This document shows positions 18,284 through 26,793 of a DNA stretch of 64,000 nt, in pieces. Source of the stretch: Sphingobacterium shayense (GTDB taxonomy: Bacteria > Bacteroidota > Bacteroidia > Sphingobacteriales > Sphingobacteriaceae). A program made the position numbers and the translations under genes. Below the pieces are notes generated by a model. It ran no database searches, had not been told where the DNA came from, and saw only the letters and a list, made by a program, of their open reading frames with translations. Where the stretch lies: positions 1 to 64,000 of the forward strand of contig NZ_JABMCQ010000001.1 of assembly GCF_013179575.1 (NCBI RefSeq), read 5' to 3'. Within the stretch, counting starts at the first letter, position 1. Each line of letters opens with the position of its first letter.

Positions 18284-18812
18284 AGAGGAAAAAAAGTATA
18301 AAAATTGGATTATCGTATTATCTATCGTTATACCAGTAGCAGTTGCACTTCTTTTTGGAATTAACCTACCCAAAATGGGTTATGATGTAGAACCTTTGAG
18401 TTTTCTTCCCCCCATCTACGCGACGATTAACGGGGTTACAGCGGTTTTACTCGTAGCTGCTGTTACGGCCATTAAGCGCGGCAATCAAAAGTTACATGAA
18501 CGGTTGATTAAGTTATGCATAGGGTGTTCGATTGCTTTCTTATTGATGTATGTAGCCTACCATATGACCTCTGAGTCAACGAAGTATCTTGGACAAGGTA
18601 ATATGAAGTATTTATATTATTTTATTCTTATTAGCCATATTATATTATCGGTTGTGGTTATACCTTTTGTGCTTATTACATTCGTTCGTGGAATTGCAGG
18701 TGCATATGAGAGACATAAGAAATTAGCTCGTATTACCTATCCACTTTGGCTGTATGTCGCCGTAACCGGAGTAATCGTTTATATCATGATTTCGCCGTAT
18801 TATGTACATTAA
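18270..18812 (+). CDS. DUF420 family membrane protein
   Basis: A 180-residue protein with five membrane helices, beginning after a charged start (MAMTEEEKKYKNW) with IIVLSIVIPVAVALLFGI. DUF420 (CtaG/YozB-like) proteins occur at the end of cytochrome oxidase operons and are linked to oxidase assembly, although their biochemical role is not established. Visible motifs are LPPIYATINGVTAVLLV, KLHERLIKLCIGCSIAFLLMYVAYH and RIAGAYERHKKLARITYPLWLYVAVTG-like stretches with conserved histidines. It overlaps the SCO-like gene by 14 nt (8 nt if ATG at 18276 is used). It is the last gene of the respiratory operon. Confidence 0.88.
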   Translation: MAMTEEEKKYKNWIIVLSIVIPVAVALLFGINLPKMGYDVEPLSFLPPIYATINGVTAVLLVAAVTAIKRGNQKLHERLIKLCIGCSIAFLLMYVAYHMTSESTKYLGQGNMKYLYYFILISHIILSVVVIPFVLITFVRGIAGAYERHKKLARITYPLWLYVAVTGVIVYIMISPYYVH

Positions 18813-18817
18813 GACCT

Positions 18818-18825
18818 TATATTTG
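18818..18825 (+). promoter_or_regulatory. TAnnTTTG box 4 nt before the start of the next gene (leaderless layout)
   Basis: TATATTTG lies just downstream of the DUF420 stop codon, and only four bases (TAGC) separate it from the ATG at 18830. In this phylum transcription begins about 4 nt after this box, which would place the first base of the mRNA on or next to the start codon. Confidence 0.5.
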
Positions 18826-18829
18826 TAGC

Positions 18830-19294
18830 ATGAAAAGAGTCTGGATTTACCAAAGTGATCGATTTTTTAGTCTATCTGCAAAGAAGCGAATAGAAGAGAT
18901 ATTGATAGATTTTGTAACCCAATGGACAGCCCACGGTAATCAATTGGCTGGATCCTTTGAGATCCGATATAACATGTTTATTGTGTTAACCGTAGATGAG
19001 TCAAAAGCAATGGTTACGGGCTGTTCGATTGACAAATCTGTACATTTATTAAAAAAAATTGAAGACGAGTTAGGAATAGGGCTGTTTGATAGGCTTTCTG
19101 TTGCTTATCGGAATCCATTAGACCAGGGTGAGATAAAATTGGTAAGTCGTAGTGAATTTGAAAAATCAATAGAGGATGGAGAAGTCAATCAAAATACGAT
19201 TGTTTTTAATAATATGGTTACTACGCGGGAGGAATTGGCTACAAATTGGGAGATTCCTCTAAAAGATAGTTGGCATAGTAAGGTGTTTTTATAA
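18830..19294 (+). CDS. Conserved Bacteroidota protein (often labelled ABC transporter ATPase, without such motifs)
   Basis: A 154-residue soluble protein, MKRVWIYQSDRFFS onward. It has no Walker motifs, signal peptide or membrane segment, so the label ABC ATPase used for similar proteins in databases is not supported. A regular alpha/beta pattern is visible, with segments SFEIRYNMFIVLTVDE, VTGCSIDKSVHLLKKIEDEL and NTIVFNNMVTTREELATNW. Longer in-frame codons upstream (to 18746) lie inside the DUF420 gene in another frame, and a promoter box sits directly before 18830, so 18830 is taken as the start. It ends 23 nt before a strong terminator. The function is unknown. Confidence 0.8.
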   Translation: MKRVWIYQSDRFFSLSAKKRIEEILIDFVTQWTAHGNQLAGSFEIRYNMFIVLTVDESKAMVTGCSIDKSVHLLKKIEDELGIGLFDRLSVAYRNPLDQGEIKLVSRSEFEKSIEDGEVNQNTIVFNNMVTTREELATNWEIPLKDSWHSKVFL

Positions 19295-19317
19295 CCTAGT
19301 CGACAATTATTATATGG

Positions 19318-19350
19318 AACGTCCCCACTTGATTGAAAAGTGGGGACGTT
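19318..19350. terminator. Bidirectional intrinsic terminator between convergent genes
   Basis: AACGTCCCCACTT, 7-nt loop, AAGTGGGGACGTT is a perfect 13-bp stem followed by ATTTTAT. It serves the plus-strand 154-residue protein gene and minus-strand pckA, whose stop codon begins 4 nt away at 19354. Confidence 0.9.
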
Positions 19351-19353
19351 ATT

Positions 19354-20973
19354 TTATATAGGTATGACGCTGGTTCTAGGGGAGGCAGTTTTGATCTCTT
19401 CACTAGCTACGGCATTATATTGATCAAAATTCTTTATAAACAACATAGATAATTTCTCAGCTTGTAAATCATATGCGGCTTTATCCTCCCAGGTATCTCG
19501 CGGATTCAAGACTTCCGATGGAACGTTTGGACACATTTGAGGGATCAAAATACCGAAATTTGGATGTGGTTGATACATCTGGTTTTCCAGTTCACCATTT
19601 AATGCGGCCTCCACCATTGCTCGGGTATACTGTAGGCTTATCCGTTTTCCAGTTCCATATGCACCGCCGGTCCAACCTGTGTTGACAAGCCAAACGTTTA
19701 CTTCGGGATGTTTTTCTAATTTTTCACCTAGCAATTCAGCGTACTGAGTCGGGTGCGCCGGAAGGAAAACCCGTCCAAAACAGGCCGAAAATGTCGACTG
19801 GGGTTCCGTAACCCCCACCTCTGTGCCAGCTACTTTTGCAGTGTATCCTGAAATGAAATGGTACATCGCTTGAGGTACGGTGAGTTTTGAAATTGGAGGG
19901 AGTACACCGAAAGCATCACACGTCAGGAAAAATATATTTTTTGGAATTTGGCCAATTGAATTCGGTTTTGCGTTGTCTATATGTGTGATAGGATACGCTG
20001 CACGAGTGTTTTCGGTAATACTGGAATTTTCGTAATCCACTTCGTTGGTGTTTGGATAAAAACACACATTTTCAAGTAAGGTTGGGTGTTTAATTGCGGC
20101 GAATATCTGTGGTTCTTTTTTTGCACTTAGGTCGATGCATTTGGCATAGCACCCGCCTTCGAAATTGAAAACCACTTCTTCTGCCCACCCATGTTCGTCG
20201 TCCCCGATAAGCCGTCGATTTATATCTGCCGAAAGGGTTGTTTTTCCTGTGCCACTGAGTCCAAAGAAAAGTGCGACGTCTCCATTAGCTCCTTCGTTTG
20301 CTGAACAATGCATGGGGAGTACCTGATACTCGTGTGGCAATAAAAAATTTAAGACTGAAAATATCCCTTTTTTCATTTCACCAGTATAGGCTGATCCAGC
20401 GATCAAAATTATCTTTTTACTAAAATTCACAATCGTGAAGTTTTCCTGGCGTGTACCATCTAGTATCGGGTCCGCCAAAAATTCGGGAACTTGTAACACG
20501 ACCCACTCTTGTTGATAGAATTCAAGATCTTCTATTGATGGCCGTAAAAAGAGGTGGTGACAAAATAAATTAGCCCAAGGTGTAGTATTAATAACGGTTA
20601 CGTTTATCCGATAGGCCGGGTCAGCTCCGGCATAACAATGCCGTACCCAGACGTCTTTGTCCTTGATGTACGTACTCATTTTATCGAGTAACTTATCGAA
20701 TATTAACCCCGAAATTGGAATGTTAACTTCTCCCCAGTCAATGATGTCTTTCGAGTAGTCATCGTTGACGATAAATTTATCTTTTGGAGATCTGCCGGTG
20801 AATTTTCCGGTTTGAATACAAAGTGCACCTGTGTCACTTATCTCGCCTAACTGACGCGCTAACGTTTGTTTAACTAAGGTGTCAGCGTCAAGTTGAAAAA
20901 AAACGTTTTTAGCTAATGTTTGTATTTCACTTGTAACGCTAAGCGGATTTGGATTTTGGATGTCCATAACCAT
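19354..20973 (-). CDS. pckA: Phosphoenolpyruvate carboxykinase (ATP)
   Basis: Converts oxaloacetate and ATP to phosphoenolpyruvate, CO2 and ADP, the entry step of gluconeogenesis. The 539-residue length is normal for the family. The P-loop is FGLSGTGKTTLS near 245; the metal and substrate sites include IGDDEHGW, FNFEGGCYAK and the C-terminal NTGWTGGAYGTGKRI. An ATG six bases downstream (20967, MDIQNPN) is an equally possible start. The gene stands alone between a strong terminator (19318-19350) and a 200-nt upstream region with repeated CGTTAA-type motifs and an inverted repeat that may carry nutritional control. Confidence 0.96.
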   Translation of the reverse strand: MVMDIQNPNPLSVTSEIQTLAKNVFFQLDADTLVKQTLARQLGEISDTGALCIQTGKFTGRSPKDKFIVNDDYSKDIIDWGEVNIPISGLIFDKLLDKMSTYIKDKDVWVRHCYAGADPAYRINVTVINTTPWANLFCHHLFLRPSIEDLEFYQQEWVVLQVPEFLADPILDGTRQENFTIVNFSKKIILIAGSAYTGEMKKGIFSVLNFLLPHEYQVLPMHCSANEGANGDVALFFGLSGTGKTTLSADINRRLIGDDEHGWAEEVVFNFEGGCYAKCIDLSAKKEPQIFAAIKHPTLLENVCFYPNTNEVDYENSSITENTRAAYPITHIDNAKPNSIGQIPKNIFFLTCDAFGVLPPISKLTVPQAMYHFISGYTAKVAGTEVGVTEPQSTFSACFGRVFLPAHPTQYAELLGEKLEKHPEVNVWLVNTGWTGGAYGTGKRISLQYTRAMVEAALNGELENQMYQPHPNFGILIPQMCPNVPSEVLNPRDTWEDKAAYDLQAEKLSMLFIKNFDQYNAVASEEIKTASPRTSVIPI

Positions 20974-21173
20974 ATCATAATTTGTTTTATGGCGCTAAGT
21001 TAGGGAGAATATAAACACGAAAAACGTGTTGGATCGTTTTCGTTAAGAATTGAACAAAATCGATGAATCGTTAAAAATTGCTCATTAAAACCGCTTGTTG
21101 ATAAAAAACATGTTAACGCTACCAACCAACGATTGTGAACGTTTTAATGAAAAAATACTAATAATAATTTTTT
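20974..21173. promoter_or_regulatory. Upstream region of pckA with direct and inverted repeats
   Basis: This 200-nt gap holds an inverted repeat AACACG-AAAAA-CGTGTT (21014-21030) and two direct copies of CGTTAAnAATTG (21041-21052 and 21069-21080), 28 nt apart. These are candidate regulator sites for pckA, whose homologues are controlled by carbon supply. No clear TAnnTTTG box for pckA was found, which would fit an activator-dependent promoter. The role is inferred. Confidence 0.35.
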
Positions 21174-22073
21174 TTATAGATATTCGAGCGAACTTTCTTC
21201 GTTTTTTACCGTTAATGATGCTTCGAGTCCAAGGATTATTGCGCGATTATCACTGATATGTCCGGCGGGAAAAGAGAAGCAGACAGGGTAACTATATTCC
21301 TGAACTTTATCCATAATTATTTCTTCGATCCTTTGGCCGAATGGAGGGTCACTATCTTTAAGTGAAGTAAATCCTCCCACTATCAATCCTGCGAGGTTAG
21401 ACAGCTTACCCGCTCGTTTTAATGTCCACAACATTCTATCAATATTGTAGTGTGGTTCGCCCACGTCTTCAATGAACAAAATCTTCCCGTCGTAACTTCC
21501 GTCTGAAGGTGAAGCGAGGATGCTATGCAAAATCGCTAAATTTCCGCCGATAAGACGACCCTGAGCGCTGCCGTTTCTATTTGGATAATCTGTCTGTTTA
21601 TATTTTATGTCCACGGACTCTCCAAATAGCGCGTTATGGAGTGTGTTTAAAGCTTCTTTACTACTGTCTTCGAAGGATTTGGGCATTTGGCCGTGAATCG
21701 TTGCAACCTCTACCACGTTATGGAAGTGCGAGTGCAGAACCGTTATGTCACTGAATCCAATTAGCCATTTGGGGTTCTTTTTGAATCGCTCAAGGTTGAG
21801 TGAGTCGATAATGCGGACACTACCGTATCCTCCGCGCGCGGCGAAAATTGCTTTCATCTCCGGGTTATCCAAAGCATGTTGTAAATCAACAGCGCGTTCG
21901 GTATCAGTACCTGCAAACTGATTAAACTGTGCCGAAACCGTAGATCCGATATGGACCTTTAAGCCCCAATTTGTTAGCACTTGAATTGCATTTTCAATAT
22001 TACCTTTTATGTAGCTCGCAGGACATACAATTGCGACGGTATCTCCCTTTTTAAGAAATTCAGGTATTTTCAT
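21174..22073 (-). CDS. LD-carboxypeptidase (peptidase family S66)
   Basis: Removes the terminal D-alanine from tetrapeptides of peptidoglycan during murein recycling. The 299-residue protein contains the S66 signature ARGGYGSVRI, the nucleophile serine in LIGFSDITVLHS, the glutamate in ILFIEDVGEPHYNIDRML and the histidine in SFPAGHISDNRAIILG, giving a complete Ser-Glu-His triad. A GTG nine bases upstream (22082) is in frame, but the ATG at 22073 (MKIPEFLKKGDTVAIVCPASY) matches how family members begin. There is no signal peptide, so the enzyme acts in the cytoplasm. It is divergent from metG. Confidence 0.93.
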   Translation of the reverse strand: MKIPEFLKKGDTVAIVCPASYIKGNIENAIQVLTNWGLKVHIGSTVSAQFNQFAGTDTERAVDLQHALDNPEMKAIFAARGGYGSVRIIDSLNLERFKKNPKWLIGFSDITVLHSHFHNVVEVATIHGQMPKSFEDSSKEALNTLHNALFGESVDIKYKQTDYPNRNGSAQGRLIGGNLAILHSILASPSDGSYDGKILFIEDVGEPHYNIDRMLWTLKRAGKLSNLAGLIVGGFTSLKDSDPPFGQRIEEIIMDKVQEYSYPVCFSFPAGHISDNRAIILGLEASLTVKNEESSLEYL

Positions 22074-22104
22074 TCTGTTCACTTATTTTACCCGCAAATT
22101 GAGT

Positions 22105-22112
22105 TATCTTTG
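22105..22112 (+). promoter_or_regulatory. TAnnTTTG promoter box for metG
   Basis: TATCTTTG fits the -7 consensus and would start transcription near 22116, about 57 nt before the TTG start codon of metG. No matching TTG was seen 17-23 nt further upstream. Confidence 0.45.
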
Positions 22113-22172
22113 TCAAACAAACAAGTTTTTTGTTTTTTTTAGTCGTTTATAATATATTAAAATCGTTATACG

Positions 22173-24242
22173 TTGAGTATCTTATCTAAAAATCGCTTTA
22201 CTGTTACTTCTGCCTTGCCCTACGCAAACGGACCACTTCACATAGGACACCTTGCTGGAGCATATATACCCGGAGATATTTTTGTTCGTTTTTTACGGTT
22301 AAACAATAAGGATGTTGTCTATGTCTGTGGTTCTGACGAGCATGGTGCTGCAATTACCATAAAAGCTAAAAGAGAAGGGGTAACACCAAAAGAAATTATT
22401 GATAAATATAACTTTCAAATAAAGGAAAGTTTTGAAGAGTTTGGTATCGATTTCGATATTTATCATAGGACTTCGGAGCAGATTCATCATCAGCTTTCTC
22501 AAGAATTCTTTTTGAACCTTTATGAAAAGGGTGAGTTTATAGAAAAATTCTCGGAGCAATATTACGATGAGGAATATAATCAGTTCCTCGCCGATCGATA
22601 TATCGTCGGTACTTGCCCGCATTGCCATAATGAAGGTGCGTACGGGGATCAATGTGAGAAATGTGGTACCTCCTTAAATCCCACAGATTTAATTAATCCT
22701 AAATCAACTTTGAGTGGACGAACACCAATATTAAAAGAAACAAAACATTGGTATCTACCGCTGGATAAGTATCAACCCTGGTTGGAAAAATGGTTGATTG
22801 AAGGTAAAAGAAGTCAACTAAAATCCAATGTTTTCGGTCAATGCCAGTCATGGCTCAAATCCGGCCTGCAGCCTAGGTCTATGACTCGCGACTTAGATTG
22901 GGGCGTTGATGTTCCTTTGGAAGAAGCAAAAGGTAAGAAACTTTATGTTTGGCTAGACGCTCCTATTGGCTATATCTCTGCGACCAAACAATGGGCATTA
23001 GATAACGGTAAAAACTGGGAGCATTATTGGAAAACTCAAAGAGATAGCGAAAAAGATTCTACGCTAATACATTTTATTGGTAAGGATAATATCGTTTTTC
23101 ATTGTATTATCTTTCCTGCAATATTACACGCGCATGGTGATTATATTTTGCCTGAAAATGTACCGGCAAATGAGTTTTTGAATTTAGAGGGAGATAAATT
23201 ATCAACCTCCAGAAATCACGCTGTTTGGTTGCATGAGTATCTCGAAGAATTTCCGGGTAAACAGGACGAGCTACGGTATGTCCTTACGTCGATTCTGCCG
23301 GAGACCTCGGATAGTGAATTCACGTGGAAGGATTTTCAGTCACGTGTTAATAATGAACTCGTAGCAATACTAGGGAATTTCGTTAATCGCGTCATGGTTC
23401 TTTCTCATAAGTATTTTGGAGGAGCAGTGCAAATTGGATCACCCCTTACCCAAACCGATAATGAAGTACTTTCAACTCTTGCTATTTTTCCTAAAGAGAT
23501 TGAGCAGTCTGTTTCACAATACCGTTTCCGAGAGGCGTTGTCCAACTTTATGAATGTCGCGCGATTAGGCAATAAATACTTAGCTGACGAAGAACCATGG
23601 AAGGTTTATAAAGACGATCCAGATCGTGTTAAAACGGTGCTTTACGTAGCCTCGCAGATTGTAGCGAACTTAGCGTTATTCGCACAACCATTTTTACCCA
23701 AAACAGCTAAAAAGCTTTTTGCAATGCTGAACGTGTCTCCAAAAGGATGGGATCTGGCTGGCAATAAGGAAATTATTCCGCAACACCATATCTTAGGGGA
23801 AGCACAGTTATTGTTTGAAAAGATAACAGACGATCAGGTGGAACTTCAGCTGCAAAAGTTGGCTACCGCAAAGGCAGCAAATGTTGTAAACAATACTCCA
23901 GCAAGTGATGCAAAGAGTAATATTAGCTACGAAGAATTTCTGACGATGGATATCCGTGTGGGGACTATCCTAGATGCAGAAAAAGTAGCTAAAACTAAAA
24001 AGCTTCTAAGATTAACTGTCGATACTGGAATCGATCAACGAACCGTTGTTTCGGGAATTGCAGAATATTTTACTCCAGAAGAAATTGTGGGGAGACAGGT
24101 CTCTATATTAGTGAATTTAGAGCCGCGAGAGATCAAAGGCATCCAGTCCCAAGGTATGATTCTTATGGCGGAAGATGCTGACGGAAGGCTGGATTTTGTC
24201 GCTCCTACTACGGCAATTAAAACTGGAAGTACGGTGCGTTAA
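22173..24242 (+). CDS. metG: Methionyl-tRNA synthetase with C-terminal tRNA-binding domain
   Basis: Charges tRNA-Met, including the initiator. The 689-residue protein shows the class I HIGH motif (PLHIGHLAGA near 20-27), a zinc knuckle pair CPHC and CEKC near 147-165, the KMSKS equivalent KLSTS near 345, and from about 585 an EMAP-type tRNA-binding domain (FLTMDIRVGTILDAEKV). The start is TTG (TTG AGT ATC): no ATG or GTG exists in frame upstream of the HIGH motif, and the residues SKNRFTVTSALPYANGPLHIGH are those at the N-terminus of relatives, so a TTG start is the best reading. Two hairpins follow the stop codon. Confidence 0.95.
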   Translation: MSILSKNRFTVTSALPYANGPLHIGHLAGAYIPGDIFVRFLRLNNKDVVYVCGSDEHGAAITIKAKREGVTPKEIIDKYNFQIKESFEEFGIDFDIYHRTSEQIHHQLSQEFFLNLYEKGEFIEKFSEQYYDEEYNQFLADRYIVGTCPHCHNEGAYGDQCEKCGTSLNPTDLINPKSTLSGRTPILKETKHWYLPLDKYQPWLEKWLIEGKRSQLKSNVFGQCQSWLKSGLQPRSMTRDLDWGVDVPLEEAKGKKLYVWLDAPIGYISATKQWALDNGKNWEHYWKTQRDSEKDSTLIHFIGKDNIVFHCIIFPAILHAHGDYILPENVPANEFLNLEGDKLSTSRNHAVWLHEYLEEFPGKQDELRYVLTSILPETSDSEFTWKDFQSRVNNELVAILGNFVNRVMVLSHKYFGGAVQIGSPLTQTDNEVLSTLAIFPKEIEQSVSQYRFREALSNFMNVARLGNKYLADEEPWKVYKDDPDRVKTVLYVASQIVANLALFAQPFLPKTAKKLFAMLNVSPKGWDLAGNKEIIPQHHILGEAQLLFEKITDDQVELQLQKLATAKAANVVNNTPASDAKSNISYEEFLTMDIRVGTILDAEKVAKTKKLLRLTVDTGIDQRTVVSGIAEYFTPEEIVGRQVSILVNLEPREIKGIQSQGMILMAEDADGRLDFVAPTTAIKTGSTVR

Positions 24243-24264
24243 CAGCGGCTCACGTTAATAATAT

Positions 24265-24296
24265 AACACCATCTTCGTTTATACGAAGATGGTGTT
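24265..24296 (+). terminator. Intrinsic terminator of metG
   Basis: A 14-bp stem AACACCATCTTCGT / ACGAAGATGGTGTT with loop TTAT, followed by TTTATTTAATTTTTTT. It sits 22 nt after the metG stop codon. Confidence 0.88.
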
Positions 24297-24319
24297 TTTA
24301 TTTAATTTTTTTCATAAAA

Positions 24320-24346
24320 AAACCTGAAGCGGGGAGCTTCAGGTTT
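24320..24346. terminator. Second hairpin with T-tracts on both sides
   Basis: AAACCTGAAGC, loop GGGGA, GCTTCAGGTTT forms an 11-bp stem. T-runs follow it on both strands, so it can stop transcription arriving from metG and from brnQ, whose stop codon lies at 24503. It is followed by a 90-nt stretch without a recognised gene. Confidence 0.75.
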
Positions 24347-24502
24347 TTCACTAACTAACCAATTATTAACCTAAATTATGAATTACTATTATAACTGCAA
24401 TTTAGGCTCCTATATTGTATATGGTACCTTCTATTAACAAAATTTAACAAAAACGAGCCATGATTACATGTTTAATAATGTTTTTGTGTGAAGCGGGACA
24501 GA
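24347..24502. other. Unassigned intergenic stretch with a 19-codon reading frame
   Basis: Between the hairpin and brnQ lies the segment CACTAACTAACCAATTATTAACC, then CTAAATT and an ATG at 24378 that opens a 19-codon frame ending at 24437 (MNYYYNCNLGSYIVYGTFY). The arrangement resembles the leader of an outer-membrane receptor gene in this phylum, but no such gene follows. It may be a remnant, a small RNA or chance. I cannot assign it. Confidence 0.25.
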
Positions 24503-25801
24503 TTATTTGACATGTTGCATGTCATTTTTTCTTCTAAAAAATAGCGCCAAAATAAAAAATAGGAGTGAGGGCATGACCCACCCCAGATCGTATTTGAAAA
24601 GTGGTATTTTGTTAAGGATCAAAAGTTGGGAATCACCTAGAAAGCCTAATATTTTCAATAAATTTAATACGGCGATAATCGTTGAAGCACTAATCGCAGC
24701 GATATAAGGCTCTTTTGATTTGATCCAACGTCCGAAGACAACAATATATAATACGAGGGTTATGACTATGGGGTAAACGAACGCCAGAGGAGGGTATGCA
24801 AACCTGATTATATCATCCACGCCGATTACAGCTAATATTCCTGAGATTAGGCATGATACCGTCACTAAAAATTTGTATCCTAACCTGCCATTTGTCAACT
24901 CACTGAAAAATGTGCCCACAGCTGACGTTAATGCTATTGCTGTAGTTAAACAAGCTAAAGCAATACTAATTGAAATAGCCAAAGTTCCATTGTCGCCAAA
25001 AATACTTCTAGAAATTAGGAGCAGCAACTCTGACCTGGTTAAAGAATTGTCTGTTACGCCGGAAGTTGCTCCCAGGTATATTAAGCCTCCATATATGAAA
25101 AGTAGGCATGCTGCGGCAAGTACTCCTGAAGCGATGACAACTTTGTTCTTATCGTTAATAGACTTGTATCCCTTTGCCTTGGCGGCAGAGATAATAATAC
25201 CAGCAAAGATGACAGATGCCAGTACGTCTAAGGTTTGATAACCTTCAGTGAACCCCAACGTGAAAGACTGTACCGCTGTGATACCCTGTTCGGTAGAAGT
25301 AGACACGGGATCTATAATACCTTTGACAATTAATACACTCAGTATAATTAATAGGAATGGGGTTAAGATGTTCCCAACTAAGTCGACTACTTTACTAGGT
25401 ACAATGGAGAAACACCAGACTACGATAAAGAAGATGACGGATGCCCAAATCGAACTGCTTTGTGGAAATGAGGGAAGAATTCCAACCTCAAAAGTTGTCG
25501 CTGCTGTTCTCGGTATCGCGATTAGCGGTCCTATGCACACCATAATGACAGTCCCTAGAATGGCTGCCAGCTTTTTGTTTACGCGATGTCCGAGGTCGTT
25601 AAAATTTTCCCCAGAATTTGTAACGGCTAAAACGCCTGTAAATGGAAGAAGGATTCCCGATATACCGAATGCGAATATCGTCACCCAAATATGGTCGCCG
25701 ATCTGCAGCCCAATATAAGGCGGAAGAAGTAAGTTTCCTGCCCCAAAAAACATGGCAAAAAGAGCAAAACCTATTGTTAGTATATCTCTAATTTTTCTCA
25801 A
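24503..25801 (-). CDS. brnQ: Branched-chain amino acid transporter, carrier protein II family
   Basis: Sodium- or proton-coupled uptake of leucine, isoleucine and valine. The 432-residue protein has about twelve membrane helices and starts MRKIRDILTIGFALFAMFFGAGNLLLPPYIG, where FGAGNLxxPP is the BrnQ signature in the first helix. GGLIYLGATSG and FTEGYQTLDVLASVIFAGII are further family segments. The start codon is TTG; no in-frame ATG lies upstream and the next one (inside helix 1) would remove the signature, so TTG is preferred. The gene appears monocistronic, ending before the double-sided hairpin at 24320-24346. The last residues (FFRRKNDMQHVK) are cytoplasmic and basic. Confidence 0.93.
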   Translation of the reverse strand: MRKIRDILTIGFALFAMFFGAGNLLLPPYIGLQIGDHIWVTIFAFGISGILLPFTGVLAVTNSGENFNDLGHRVNKKLAAILGTVIMVCIGPLIAIPRTAATTFEVGILPSFPQSSSIWASVIFFIVVWCFSIVPSKVVDLVGNILTPFLLIILSVLIVKGIIDPVSTSTEQGITAVQSFTLGFTEGYQTLDVLASVIFAGIIISAAKAKGYKSINDKNKVVIASGVLAAACLLFIYGGLIYLGATSGVTDNSLTRSELLLLISRSIFGDNGTLAISISIALACLTTAIALTSAVGTFFSELTNGRLGYKFLVTVSCLISGILAVIGVDDIIRFAYPPLAFVYPIVITLVLYIVVFGRWIKSKEPYIAAISASTIIAVLNLLKILGFLGDSQLLILNKIPLFKYDLGWVMPSLLFFILALFFRRKNDMQHVK

Positions 25802-25830
25802 AATATAATATTAATATGTTAATAATTTGG

Positions 25831-26670
25831 TTAGAATAACAAATCAACGAGTTGTTTTGCTTCTTTGACATCGTGTACGCGCAATAGTTGAACGCCTTTG
25901 TTAAGCAAAAGTGTGTTTAAGGCAATGGTCCCTGTTAATGCTTCTTGTGCAGTAATACCAAGCTTTTTGTAGATCATCGATTTACGTGAAATACCACCCA
26001 TTATCGGAAAGCCAAAGTATTGTAATTCATCTACTCGATGTATTAGTTCAAAGTTCTGGTCGATTGTTTTTGCAAATCCATAACCAGGATCTAGAATGAT
26101 ATCACGAACGCCTAGTGAACGAAGTTCGGCAATCTGTTCGCCAAAAAACGTTGCGACGTCCAAAACTATATCATTATAGGTGGTAAGCTGTTGCATATTT
26201 TCAGGTACTCCTCGCATGTGCATCAACACATAAGGAACTTGTAACCTCGCCACTGTTGAGAACATATTTTCATCAAGAGTCCCTCCCGATATATCATTAA
26301 TAATGTGCGCACCTGCGCGAACGGATGCTTCTGCGACATCTGCGCGAAACGTATCTATGGATAATATAACATCGGGATAACGCCTTGTTAGTTCTTCAAT
26401 AATAGGTAGTGCGCGGTGAGCTTCTTGTTCTGAGCTAATTAGTTTTGCCCCAGGGCGTGACGAATACCCACCAATATCTATGATGTCTGCACCATTTTCT
26501 AATAATTCCTGTGCTTTTTGTATAGCTTGTTCTGTTTCGTTATGTTGCCCTCCGTCGAAAAAAGAATCTGGCGTTACATTTAATATGCCCATAATTAAGG
26601 GCTTTTCAAAAGTAAGTAACTTTCCGTTTGCTACAATAGATTGGGAGGAAGTAGTGTTAAGATGTTTCAT
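25831..26670 (-). CDS. folP: Dihydropteroate synthase
   Basis: Joins 6-hydroxymethyl-dihydropterin pyrophosphate to p-aminobenzoate to make dihydropteroate in folate synthesis. The 279-residue protein has the motifs IMGILNVTPDSFFDGG, GADIIDIGGYSSRPGA, the Asp in LSIDTFRADVA, INDISGG, the DPGYGFAKT loop and the C-terminal RVHDVKEAKQL, so the pterin and pyrophosphate sites are complete. A longer frame begins at 26718, but a CAAATATA (TATATTTG on the minus strand) box at 26684-26691 lies between the two starts, so transcription must begin near 26680 and the ATG at 26670 is the real start, with a very short leader. Confidence 0.95.
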   Translation of the reverse strand: MKHLNTTSSQSIVANGKLLTFEKPLIMGILNVTPDSFFDGGQHNETEQAIQKAQELLENGADIIDIGGYSSRPGAKLISSEQEAHRALPIIEELTRRYPDVILSIDTFRADVAEASVRAGAHIINDISGGTLDENMFSTVARLQVPYVLMHMRGVPENMQQLTTYNDIVLDVATFFGEQIAELRSLGVRDIILDPGYGFAKTIDQNFELIHRVDELQYFGFPIMGGISRKSMIYKKLGITAQEALTGTIALNTLLLNKGVQLLRVHDVKEAKQLVDLLF

Positions 26671-26683
26671 CACATATATATAA

Positions 26684-26691
26684 CAAATATA
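26684..26691 (-). promoter_or_regulatory. TAnnTTTG box of folP
   Basis: On the minus strand the sequence reads TATATTTG, 13 nt before the ATG at 26670, predicting a leader of roughly 10 nt. It decides between the two possible folP starts. Confidence 0.55.
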
Positions 26692-26734
26692 TTGAAAATC
26701 GGCGTACACCGTTTCCAAATTAAAGGGGGGGACA

Positions 26735-26765
26735 AAAGGTTATTTCCTGCTCGGAAATAACCTTT
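26735..26765 (-). terminator. Hairpin downstream of the DUF4920 gene
   Basis: AAAGGTTATTTCC, loop TGCTC, GGAAATAACCTTT is a perfect 13-bp stem located 28 nt after the stop of the minus-strand DUF4920 gene. Its last base pairs supply a short T-run (CCTTTTG) on the minus strand. It should close the dapD-sua5-DUF4920 series before folP. Confidence 0.75.
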
Positions 26766-26793
26766 GTAAGATTTTCTGTTTACAAATAGAAGC

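Noticed and set aside
18746-18829. Longer start of the 154-residue protein gene
   Set aside because: It would overlap the DUF420 gene in another frame; the promoter box and family length support 18830.
25248-25718. 156-codon plus-strand frame opposite brnQ
   Set aside because: It is the reverse of a clear transporter gene, has no family resemblance, and its composition is that of a mirrored membrane protein.
26671-26718. Longer folP start at 26718
   Set aside because: A TAnnTTTG box lies between it and the ATG at 26670, so it would not be in the transcript.
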